From NCBI GenBank assembly GCA_937885465.1, contig CAKZZM010000081.1, positions 1-5,007 of the forward strand: a stretch of DNA of 5,007 nt. Direction: 5' to 3'. The notes beneath the pieces are model-generated. The model was not told the DNA's origin and did not search any database. It saw only the letters and a program-made list of their open reading frames with translations. Shown one piece after another: positions 1-4,996 of the stretch. A program made the position numbers and the translations under genes. The stretch comes from an uncultured Bacteroidales bacterium (lineage in GTDB: Bacteria > Bacteroidota > Bacteroidia > Bacteroidales > Paludibacteraceae). How positions within the stretch are numbered: position 1 is the stretch's first letter; every line of letters begins with the position of its first letter.

Positions 1-1
1 G

Positions 2-550
2 TTCTTCCGTGGAGTATATCCCATAGCCGACAAACTGACATACCAGACAGCCGAGCCCGACATCTTCGCGGGTGGCGATGTGTTCACCGGACCTAAGTTT
101 GCCATCGACGCTATCGCCGCAGGCAAGGAAGCAGCCGAGTCGCTCCACCGCTTCGTTCAACATGGTCACATGACCATCGGCCGCAACCGTCGCGATTTCA
201 TCGAACTCAACAAACAAGATATCGTTGTTGAGAGTTACGACAACTCGAGCCGTCAGGAGGCTGTGGATGTGGCACAAAAGAGTAAGTTCGCCGAATATCA
301 CGGCACGCTCACCGAAGAGCAAGTACGCCGTGAGACAGCGCGCTGCCTCGGTTGCGGAGCGTCGGTAGTTGACCAAAACCGTTGTATAGGCTGCGGCATC
401 TGCACCACCAAATGCGGCTTCGACGCTATTCATCTCTACCGCGACAACCCCGATGCGAGCCGCATGATTAAGTCAGAGGATAAGTTCAGTGCCATCCTGC
501 CCTATATGATTAAACGCGCCGGAAAAATCATGTTCAAAAAGAAGAACTAA
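2..550 (+). CDS. FAD/NAD(P)-dependent oxidoreductase with C-terminal 4Fe-4S ferredoxin segment, 3' end only
   Basis: The reading frame is open from base 2, so the gene begins left of the window; the last 182 residues are visible. The segment DIFAGGDVFTGPKFAIDAIAAG (split: DIFAGGD, then VFTGPKFAIDAIAAG) is the typical FAD-binding C-terminal motif of GltD-like pyridine nucleotide-disulfide oxidoreductases, followed by the usual AAESLHRF helix. Further on, RCLGCG and then CIGCGICTTKC provide a CxxCxxCxxxC site for one 4Fe-4S cluster, with an extra upstream CxxC. The proline that often follows the last cysteine is replaced by glycine. Such proteins pass electrons between NAD(P)H and ferredoxin-like partners in the cytoplasm. 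The substrate cannot be told from this part. The GTG at 80 is only an internal valine. The stop codon is directly followed by the first palindromic repeat unit, and no terminator hairpin of the usual poly-T type is seen. Confidence 0.85.
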   Translation, partial: FFRGVYPIADKLTYQTAEPDIFAGGDVFTGPKFAIDAIAAGKEAAESLHRFVQHGHMTIGRNRRDFIELNKQDIVVESYDNSSRQEAVDVAQKSKFAEYHGTLTEEQVRRETARCLGCGASVVDQNRCIGCGICTTKCGFDAIHLYRDNPDASRMIKSEDKFSAILPYMIKRAGKIMFKKKN

Positions 551-562
551 CCACCGGTTCAG

Positions 563-584
563 CTCTCGGCGTACACGCCGAGAG
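563..584. repeat. Palindromic repeat copy 1 (centre AC)
   Basis: Ten-base arms CTCTCGGCGT and ACGCCGAGAG are perfectly complementary around the two-base centre AC. The copy is preceded by CCGGTTCAG and followed, 9 bases later, by a lone right arm at 594-603. It begins 12 bases after the oxidoreductase stop codon and could also fold in the mRNA 3' end. Confidence 0.9.
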
Positions 585-622
585 TGCAACCACACGCCGA
601 GAGGGCAACCCCGCCGGTTCAG

Positions 623-644
623 CCCTCAGCGTGCACGCTGAGAG
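623..644. repeat. Palindromic repeat copy 2, with paired base changes
   Basis: The arms read CCCTCAGCGT and ACGCTGAGAG around centre GC. Compared with copy 1, one G is changed to A in the left arm and the partner C to T in the right arm, so pairing is kept. One outer base pair is mismatched. The same CCGGTTCAG tag precedes it. Confidence 0.85.
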
Positions 645-668
645 TTTAACCCTCGCCGAGCAGCACAA

Positions 669-1298
669 ATGCAGAAAGGACAAAGCAAATATCATGATTC
701 GCGGGCAGTGGCTTATTCCCACCGCCGCAGTCTATTCCACGATTATAGCGACCGTGGCATCTACCTTATCACTCTCTGCACGGAGGGCAGGCAACCGCTT
801 CTCGGTACGCTTCGAGGCAACAGTGCAGACGAAGCGTTTATTGAACCCACTCCGCTTGGTGCTGAGGTGTTGCGACTATGGAATGACATCCCCGCTTTTC
901 AGCGCCAAGCAGCCAAACGAAAGAGCATGCAAACAGGAACGCCTATCACACGCGACATAAGCATTCTTGCTGTCCAACTCATGCCTGACCACCTGCATGG
1001 GATACTCTTTGTCCATCATAAGATGGACATCGCCATCGGCAGAATCATCGGCGGCTTCATGATGTCCTGCACCCAAGCACGCTACCGCCTCACCCACCCT
1101 GTTTCCCCCGCCGGTTCCACTCTCGGCGGTTCCACTCTCGGCGTGCACGCCGAGTCCCCCTCCGCCCGTTCCACTCTCGGCGTGCACGCCGAGAGCAAAA
1201 CCACCGAGCGACAGGCAGATCTACCCTCGCAACCCCTATTGGCAGAACGAGCGCCGCATCAGCCGCGGCGAATGTGTGGCTCTCAACACCCTCGCTGA
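669..1298 (+). CDS. REP-associated-type tyrosine (Y1/IS200-like) transposase, probably degenerate at its C-terminus
   Basis: The N-terminal half matches the RAYT branch of Y1 transposases, single-strand DNA nucleases that act on REP hairpins. DYSDRGIYLITLCTEGRQPLLG (split: DYSDRGIYLITLC, TEGRQPLLG) at residues 25-46 is the family's first strand. PTPLGAEVLRLWNDIP (60-75) is a common linker of Bacteroidota members. LMPDHLHGILF (104-114) holds the HxH metal site at H108 and H110. A candidate catalytic tyrosine is Y139 in GGFMMSCTQARYRL. After residue 144 the reading frame runs through two copies of the palindromic repeat, giving STLGVHAES peptides, and then an unrecognised tail. The neighbouring forward frame is also open across the repeats and continues as IYPRNPYWQNERR to a TAA at 1345-1347, so a +1 frameshift is possible. 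The usual C-terminal part of the family (helix ending in NNP or DNPRR) is not seen. It is probably a broken gene. There is no Shine-Dalgarno sequence and the start is uncertain. Confidence 0.7.
   Translation: MQKGQSKYHDSRAVAYSHRRSLFHDYSDRGIYLITLCTEGRQPLLGTLRGNSADEAFIEPTPLGAEVLRLWNDIPAFQRQAAKRKSMQTGTPITRDISILAVQLMPDHLHGILFVHHKMDIAIGRIIGGFMMSCTQARYRLTHPVSPAGSTLGGSTLGVHAESPSARSTLGVHAESKTTERQADLPSQPLLAERAPHQPRRMCGSQHPR
1113..1156. repeat. Tandem half-unit and full palindromic copy 3 inside the RAYT reading frame
   Basis: The 16-base string GGTTCCACTCTCGGCG occurs twice with a 15-base period (1113-1128 and 1128-1143), sharing one G. The second occurrence continues into a palindrome with centre GC; its core CTCGGCGT-GC-ACGCCGAG at 1137-1154 is perfect, while the last two bases (TC instead of AG) break the outer pairs. 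It encodes LGVHAES in the transposase frame. Confidence 0.85.
1174..1195. repeat. Palindromic repeat copy 4 (perfect, centre GC)
   Basis: Arms CTCTCGGCGT and ACGCCGAGAG surround GC, so the whole 22 bases equal their own reverse complement. It is preceded by CCCGTTCCA. In the transposase frame it again encodes a TLGVHAES peptide. No stop codon occurs in any of the six frames of this unit. Confidence 0.9.
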
Positions 1299-1339
1299 AG
1301 AGTTAGCCGAGCGTTCCCAACGCACCGGCTCAACCCCCG

Positions 1340-1388
1340 CCGGTTAAACACTCGGCGTACACGCCGAGAGCGCGACCACCGCCGAGAG
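1340..1388. repeat. Downstream composite repeat: palindromic copy 5 (centre AC) plus single arm
   Basis: The order is CCGGTTAAA, palindrome at 1349-1370 with centre AC and core CTCGGCGT / ACGCCGAG, then GCGACCAC and a single right arm at 1380-1388. It matches the composite at 554-603 in order, direction and centre bases, with one base fewer in the spacer. The change of the tag from GGTTC to GGTTAA creates the TAA at 1345-1347 that closes the alternative transposase frame. Confidence 0.85.
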
Positions 1389-1446
1389 CGCGACCGCCGC
1401 AGGAGCAGAACCTCCGCAGAGAGCAGAACCGAGAACAAAACCACGA
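1371..1446. repeat. Decaying short tandem repeats in the hypA leader
   Basis: Successive strings GAGAGCGCGACC, GAGCAGAACC, GAGAGCAGAACC and GAGAACAAAACC follow each other with short spacers up to a few bases before the hypA start codon. They look like diverged copies of the 3' flank of the palindromic unit. No ribosome binding site or promoter is recognisable in this leader. Confidence 0.6.
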
Positions 1447-1450
1447 AACT

Positions 1451-1798
1451 ATGCACGAATTAGGGATAGTCTTTTATATCATCCGCGATGTGAAGAAAGC
1501 AGCGGAAGAGAACCATGTAAGCAGGGTCTCCGCTGTGGTCATGAACATCGGCGAGGTGTCAACCATCGTGCCGGAGTACCTCACCGACTGCTGGCGCTGG
1601 GCGGCGGATAAGGAGGAAATACTCAAGGGGGCAGAGCTTAAAATCAATATTATACCAGCCGTAACGCACTGCGACGGTTGCGGCAATAACTATCCCACCA
1701 TCGCCCACGGGAAGACATGTCCACACTGCGGTAGCGAGAGAACTTGGCTTATGAGGGGCAACGAAGTTGAAATAAAAGAGATAGAGGTTACGCAATAA
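1451..1798 (+). CDS. hypA: Hydrogenase nickel incorporation protein HypA/HybF
   Basis: At 115 residues this is the usual length of HypA, the cytoplasmic metallochaperone that works with HypB to deliver nickel to the large subunit of [NiFe] hydrogenase (and, in some bacteria, urease). The N-terminus is MHELG, whose His2 and Glu3 belong to the nickel site of the family. The zinc site is complete: Cys74 and Cys77 (CDGC) and Cys90 and Cys93 (CPHC). The MNIGEVSTIVPEYL stretch fits the conserved G-E-x-S-x-V-P-E-x-L core. The ATG at 1451 is fixed by the MHE motif. No hypB or other hyp gene is visible next to it; upstream is the repeat region and downstream a promoter for the next gene. No terminator is evident after it. 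Confidence 0.93.
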   Translation: MHELGIVFYIIRDVKKAAEENHVSRVSAVVMNIGEVSTIVPEYLTDCWRWAADKEEILKGAELKINIIPAVTHCDGCGNNYPTIAHGKTCPHCGSERTWLMRGNEVEIKEIEVTQ

Positions 1799-1823
1799 TA
1801 CTGCTGAAAAGAAAAATATATTG

Positions 1824-1853
1824 TTTGCACTTTCAGGAAAATATGTATTTTTG
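1824..1853 (+). promoter_or_regulatory. Bacteroidota-type promoter (-33 TTTG, -7 TAnnTTTG)
   Basis: TTTG at 1824-1827 and TATTTTTG at 1846-1853 match the -33 and -7 elements of the primary sigma factor of Bacteroides and relatives, with an 18-base spacer. Transcription would start at about 1860, giving a leader of roughly 30 bases before the ATG at 1890. It probably serves the next two genes. Confidence 0.75.
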
Positions 1854-1889
1854 CGCTATCAAAAGAATAAATCATAATTTATAAATCGT

Positions 1890-2258
1890 ATGGCTTGTTT
1901 TATTGTTCCACTCACACAGGCGATAGCCACAACGGCTTACCGCTGTATAGTCGAAAGTCAAAAGTCAGAGGTCGAAAGTCTTAAGTCGAAGGTCAATAGC
2001 CATGATTCATTCATAACCCGCAATCTCTCCTCACTTGAGAGGATGCTGTGGGGAGGCTCGCTGATGCTTATTTTGGATCATATTATCAACGGCGAGCTGA
2101 CTTGGATATTTCCTTTCTTCACCGCTCTTGAAACAGAGGGTGGGGGTATGGTGATGCTCCGAGAGATGCTCACTGTGGGGCTGCCGATGTCACTATTGGT
2201 AACGGCAGTATGGGCTGTGGGGTGCTATGTCAAAGAGCACCGGCTCGCAAAAGCTTAA
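1890..2258 (+). CDS. Small membrane protein of unknown function with repeat-encoded linker
   Basis: This 122-residue protein has a hydrophobic N-terminus (MACFIVPLTQAIATTAY), a polar linker (residues 21-40), a short hydrophobic segment at about 52-66 (RMLWGGSLMLILDHI) and a clear membrane helix at about 95-114. The pattern N-terminal VPL..A, LWGGSLML.LDH, FPFFTAL and EMLTVG.PMSL resembles conserved small membrane proteins of Bacteroidota that I know only as hypothetical; this is from memory. The linker is encoded by seven degenerate 7-base units and reads VESQKSE / VESLKSK, a heptad pattern. The promoter lies about 36 bases upstream and there is no Shine-Dalgarno sequence. The next gene starts 55 bases after its stop, so the two are probably cotranscribed. 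Function unknown. Confidence 0.75.
   Translation: MACFIVPLTQAIATTAYRCIVESQKSEVESLKSKVNSHDSFITRNLSSLERMLWGGSLMLILDHIINGELTWIFPFFTALETEGGGMVMLREMLTVGLPMSLLVTAVWAVGCYVKEHRLAKA
1950..1998 (+). repeat. Heptanucleotide tandem repeat (7 units) within a coding region
   Basis: Seven consecutive 7-base units begin with GTC: GTCGAAA, GTCAAAA, GTCAGAG, GTCGAAA, GTCTTAA, GTCGAAG, GTCAATA. Only units 1 and 4 are identical, so the array has diverged. Because 7 is not a multiple of 3, gain or loss of one unit would shift the frame of the surrounding gene. Confidence 0.9.
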
Positions 2259-2313
2259 CTTATTAAATAACCAAATAACCAACAATCAATAATCAATTAA
2301 ACACACTTAAATT

Positions 2314-3417
2314 ATGTTCTTTCAAGTTTATGGAGAGCATGCTCTTATTCAATGGGTAATGCTTTTGGTAGTCCTTGCAGGACTGATTCTTTGGAATGAG
2401 TTTGCGCGCCGTACCAAATGGGGTGGTGCAATAACTTTTTTTGCCATTCCGGCAGCTCTAACTGTTTATTTCATTGCTATCGCTATCGGTGCTCACATGG
2501 GTGCTGAGTGGGCTGTTACCAACCAGACACATGTTTATATGAACGGTTGGTTCCACTATGCTAAACTCTATGCTGCTCTGACAGGCTGTATCGGTTTTAT
2601 GATGATCAAGTACGAATGGGGCATAGGCAAACAACATTGGTTCAAACCCTTCCCGTTCATCATCGTGGCTATCAACATTTTGATTGCCGTTTGCTCTGAC
2701 TTTGAGTCGGCTATCATGGGTTGGAATAAATGGTGGCTCTCATCCGAAGGTGTATGGCTCTATGGTGGTTGGCATAATGTGTTCAACGGCATTGCAGGTC
2801 TGCTCAACATCTTCTGTATGACTGCTTGGTGGAATGTGTATCCTTCGAAAGACCGTAAGGATATGATTTGGGCTGACATGACATGGGTGTTCATCGTTGT
2901 TTATGACATCTGGAACTTTGCCTACACCTATAACTGCTTGCCTACACATAGCTGGTATTGCGGTATTGCTCTGCTTCTTGCTCCTACTATTGCAGCTATT
3001 TGCTGGAACCGTGGTGGTTGGATCCAGAACCGTGCCAATACACTCGCTATCTGGTGTATGTTCGCACAAATATTCCCATTGTTCCAAGAGACATTCTTCA
3101 ACGGCAAACAATTCTTCAATTGGGCTGTTCTACCAACACAGTATGTGAATGGCATTGAGACAATCAATGCGATCTACGCTCAATCAGGTCTTGGAGATGA
3201 AGTCGTTGCTCACACCACAGTTGCTGCCGAAGGTGCTACCGCTGCCAACCCGACTGCAATGCTCGTTATTTCAGCTCTTGCTCTTGTTACTAACGCCGTG
3301 GCTCTCTGCTACATCTTGGTTCAGGCTAAGAAACGCCATATCAATCCTTACAAAGAGGATGTCTTTGTTGACCAGAAGTACTACAAAGATGCTATGGCTC
3401 GCGCCGAAATCAATTAA
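2314..3417 (+). CDS. Multi-pass, tryptophan-rich membrane protein (DUF5692-like)
   Basis: This 367-residue integral membrane protein has about nine hydrophobic segments, near residues 11-27, 38-60, 83-99, 113-128, 155-172, 188-206, 216-230, 243-261 and 313-336. A small, polar, alanine- and threonine-rich stretch (295-312) precedes the last helix, and the C-terminal tail is charged (KKRHINPYKEDVFVDQKYY). Tryptophan is unusually frequent (for example WNKWW, AWWNVY, WGGAI). From memory it resembles the Bacteroidota family labelled DUF5692; I cannot confirm this here. No transporter or enzyme motif is recognised. The codons favour GCT and GGT more than those of the genes to the left, consistent with good expression. 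The start ATG follows an AT-rich spacer with no Shine-Dalgarno sequence, and a strong terminator lies 18 bases after the stop codon. Function unknown. Confidence 0.85.
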   Translation: MFFQVYGEHALIQWVMLLVVLAGLILWNEFARRTKWGGAITFFAIPAALTVYFIAIAIGAHMGAEWAVTNQTHVYMNGWFHYAKLYAALTGCIGFMMIKYEWGIGKQHWFKPFPFIIVAINILIAVCSDFESAIMGWNKWWLSSEGVWLYGGWHNVFNGIAGLLNIFCMTAWWNVYPSKDRKDMIWADMTWVFIVVYDIWNFAYTYNCLPTHSWYCGIALLLAPTIAAICWNRGGWIQNRANTLAIWCMFAQIFPLFQETFFNGKQFFNWAVLPTQYVNGIETINAIYAQSGLGDEVVAHTTVAAEGATAANPTAMLVISALALVTNAVALCYILVQAKKRHINPYKEDVFVDQKYYKDAMARAEIN

Positions 3418-3435
3418 TCTTTGAATGATGAAAGC

Positions 3436-3473
3436 AAAAGAGAGATGTCAATCAAAAATGGCATCTCTCTTTT
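3436..3473 (+). terminator. Rho-independent terminator after the DUF5692-like gene
   Basis: AAAAGAGAGATG (3436-3447) pairs perfectly with CATCTCTCTTTT (3462-3473). Three more pairs (one G-T) extend the stem inward to an 8-base loop. The right arm ends in TTTT, and the left arm begins with AAAA, so it could also act on transcripts arriving from the right. Confidence 0.88.
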
Positions 3474-3479
3474 ACATTG

Positions 3480-3706
3480 AGATGACCAAGGCTTCGACAG
3501 AACCGAGCTAAGTGGTGGTGAACGTGACGCGGTGATTAAGAAAGCCGATCGCGCGGCGCACTTACTCCGAAAATAATTCACCGGATTATTTTCGGTGCGC
3601 ATGTTTCGCTTCTGGTCAAGTCCGCCGTAACCGATGTCATACGTGAAGGCAAATAGCGGTGTATGGAGCGTAACGCAGTGGAGCGAGTACACATGCGGTT
3701 GCCGAA
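3480..3706. other. Convergent intergenic region with hairpin-forming elements, no gene seen
   Basis: I see no credible gene here. One inverted repeat joins CCGAAAATAA (3567-3576) to TTATTTTCGG (3586-3595) across a 9-base loop; GCGCA (3556-3560) and TGCGC (3596-3600) can extend it beyond a bulge. A second structure pairs GGCAA (3648-3652) with TTGCC (3699-3703) and GTGTA (3659-3663) with TACAC (3688-3692), and encloses two copies of TGGAGCG. This looks like a structured intergenic repeat rather than coding sequence. On the minus strand, bases near 3607-3640 read [10 protein letters not shown] (see findings). Confidence 0.6.
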
Positions 3707-3757
3707 GAAAAGCCCCCTATGTATGAGCGAAGCGGACACGAAGTGTGGGGGCTTTTC
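3707..3757 (-). terminator. Hairpin with 11-base perfect arms, probable bidirectional terminator for the - strand genes
   Basis: GAAAAGCCCCC (3707-3717) is the exact reverse complement of GGGGGCTTTTC (3747-3757). The loop of 29 bases holds a smaller hairpin, ACAC-GAA-GTGT (3736-3746). Both strands end in TTTT after a GC-rich stem. It overlaps the stop codon (3756-3758) of the fragment upstream on the minus strand, so it would end transcripts of the restriction operon. Confidence 0.75.
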
Positions 3758-3977
3758 AGTACGCTTGCGATGCGAATACTTGTAGCAATACCTTATCATC
3801 ACCGCCAACAGCCCATTGCGAGTGTTTGATGAGGTGGTCTTTGCAAGCAAGAATCTGTTTGCAAATGTCGCAGCCTGCGAGATCCCCACAGAGATTGCTC
3901 GCATGGGGTGCTGTGCACGCCTCCATCGCAGCCACAAGCGGCTCATACAAGCGTTTCGTAACCTCTTCGGAGTTACA
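3756..3977 (-). pseudogene. Probable fragment of pyruvate:ferredoxin oxidoreductase (nifJ/por), C-terminal region
   Basis: The frame after the endonuclease stop codon is open for 73 codons and looks coding: it contains EEVTKRLYEPLVAAMEAC, CGDLAGCDICKQILACKD, then HLIKHSQWAVGGDD. In pyruvate:ferredoxin oxidoreductase the thiamine-diphosphate domain carries a stretch of the type [22 protein letters not shown], preceded by a linker of this character, so SQWAVGGD is a plausible match. The residues that should follow ([12 protein letters not shown]) are missing; instead it reads KVLLQVFASQAY and stops inside a hairpin. There is no ATG at the beginning; only a TTG at 3948-3950 could start it. It is in the same frame as the endonuclease gene, separated by one TAA. 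Alternatives are a separate cysteine-rich small protein or an endonuclease C-terminal extension behind a stop codon. The identification is by motif only. Confidence 0.45.
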
Positions 3978-4574
3978 TTAGAACAATGTAGAAGAACCAC
4001 ATGGGATAGATTTCAATCGCCCTATCTCTTGACGAATTTGGTCGATGACCTCTTTATTTGCTATCTCTCCGCGCAAGCTATACACAATGAATACCTTACC
4101 TCCATACCGTTTAGTAAAATCCTCAAAAGAAGCTTTCATCCTTTCTGACAGGGAATATCCACCAAAGTTTGCATTGGCAGTTACAGGTTTTATCTGAATG
4201 CCGAACTGATATTTACCCACTTTAGCAACATAATCAATGTCGCCTGCATGGTCAAGTTCGGGGTCGCTTTCTGCAAACTCTACATCCTTAAATATCTTTG
4301 CAAGTCCGTCATTTACAACCGACTTCTCACGATTATAGCCATCATACGTGCGATTGATAGTCAAATTATAGACATAATCAATGCAATCTTGCCGAGAGAT
4401 GTTATTGATAGCCTCTTGTATTTGCGGAATAACCAACTCCGTCATCTTAGCATAAAGCCGCTCGCCCAACTCATCAATCCGATATATCTGTTTTTGAGAA
4501 GATTCATCTATGATAATTCGAGTTATCGAATTAGCGGTATCATTTAATTGCTGTAGTGAATTAATATTATTCAT
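3978..4574 (-). CDS. Type II restriction endonuclease-like protein, PD-(D/E)XK fold, possibly MjaI family
   Basis: This 198-residue protein has an N-terminal helical part (1-65), then RTYDGYNREKSVVNDGLAK (76-93) and a nuclease core. GDIDYVAKVGKYQFGIQIKP (111-130) fits a PD-(D/E)XK site: Asp112 or Asp114 for metal binding, then Q127-x-K129, with Gln in the place of the usual Glu. After it come NFGGYSLSERMKASFEDF and a strand KVFIVYSL. From memory this is the pattern of MjaI-family endonucleases, whose prototype cuts CTAG; neither family nor target site can be proved here. The gene is AT-richer than the gene 17 bases upstream, which may point to transfer. No partner methyltransferase is in the window; it would be expected beyond the right edge. 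It ends in a TAA, after which the same frame reopens (see the nifJ-like fragment), so the true C-terminus may have been altered by a junction. Confidence 0.68.
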   Translation of the reverse strand: MNNINSLQQLNDTANSITRIIIDESSQKQIYRIDELGERLYAKMTELVIPQIQEAINNISRQDCIDYVYNLTINRTYDGYNREKSVVNDGLAKIFKDVEFAESDPELDHAGDIDYVAKVGKYQFGIQIKPVTANANFGGYSLSERMKASFEDFTKRYGGKVFIVYSLRGEIANKEVIDQIRQEIGRLKSIPCGSSTLF

Positions 4575-4591
4575 ATTCCTGTGTATTATAA

Positions 4592-4996
4592 TTATCTCAG
4601 TCCTATGAAGTCGGAGAGTGGGCGTAGGCGGGCGCGGTAGGTGTTGATGCGTTGGCGGAGTTGAGGGTGCTTGGGAAAGGGAACAGGAGTGTTGTCAAAG
4701 GGCACAACGATATAATATGCAGCGTGTTCGGGGTGAAAACCGTGTTGTTCGAGGGTTTGCTTCGTCCATATCTGAAATGAGCCTTCTTTGCCTTTTCGTA
4801 TGCGGAAGAGTTGGGCATTGTCGCCGTTGGTATGCAGGAGAATATAACGCATACGCTCGAAGCCCGGTGTTACTTGTAAAGAGCCTTCTGATTCACCGGC
4901 ACGGAGATAGCAAATGCCCTTTTCTATCATCAGGCGGCGTGTGTCAGGGCGTGCGTGATTGACAAGGACGGTTACTTCTTCGGGGTTCTCCGACAT
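4592..4996 (-). CDS. Small protein of unknown function, upstream in the restriction endonuclease operon
   Basis: This 134-residue soluble protein begins with ATG at 4994-4996 (MSENPEEVTVLVNHARPDTRR) and is not recognised. It appears to be a mixed alpha/beta protein: YILLHTNGDNAQLFRI (51-66), GSFQIWTKQTLEQHGFHPEH (72-91) and AAYYIVVPF (92-100) suggest alternating strands and one helix, and the C-terminal 35 residues are rich in proline and arginine. There is no helix-turn-helix, so it is not an obvious C-protein regulator, and no signal peptide or membrane segment. It ends 17 bases before the endonuclease start, on the same strand, so the two are probably cotranscribed from a promoter outside the window. 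It could be an accessory protein of the restriction system or an unrelated neighbour. Confidence 0.7.
   Translation of the reverse strand: MSENPEEVTVLVNHARPDTRRLMIEKGICYLRAGESEGSLQVTPGFERMRYILLHTNGDNAQLFRIRKGKEGSFQIWTKQTLEQHGFHPEHAAYYIVVPFDNTPVPFPKHPQLRQRINTYRARLRPLSDFIGLR

Larger units (their letters stand above)
551..1450. repeat. GC-rich palindromic repeat region (REP/BIME-like) around and inside a RAYT gene
   Basis: The unit is an upstream tag CCGGTT plus three bases, then arm CTCTCGGCGT, two centre bases, and arm ACGCCGAGAG. Full copies lie at 563-584, 623-644, 1135-1156, 1174-1195 and 1349-1370. Single arms lie at 594-603, 1120-1128 and 1380-1388, and a shortened hairpin CTCG-C-CGAG at 652-660. 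The full palindrome plus trailing single arm occurs on both sides of the transposase (554-603 and 1340-1388), in direct orientation. This arrangement is what is known for REP elements that flank their RAYT transposase gene. The only credible gene within the region is the transposase. Confidence 0.85.

Noticed and set aside
876..1187. Minus-strand open frame with GVHAES peptides
   Set aside because: It is antisense to the transposase and is open because the palindrome has no stop codon in any frame.
551..1397. Palindromic repeats as a CRISPR array
   Set aside because: Spacing is irregular, there are no unique spacers of constant length, and a transposase lies among the repeats.
2259..2313. 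Separate promoter for the DUF5692-like gene
   Set aside because: The spacer is AT-rich with short AAATAACC repeats but no TAnnTTTG element.
2897..3167. Open frames on both strands within the large membrane protein gene
   Set aside because: They are shadows of the 2314-3417 gene, which has clear membrane segments and fitting codon use.
3978..3980. In-frame TAA as programmed readthrough or recoding
   Set aside because: No readthrough signal is recognisable; a junction with a gene remnant explains the reopened frame more simply.
3578..4000. Minus-strand frame of 140 codons across the intergenic region
   Set aside because: It overlaps the endonuclease end and the hairpins, has an unnatural Arg/Ser/Thr-rich composition and no recognisable family.
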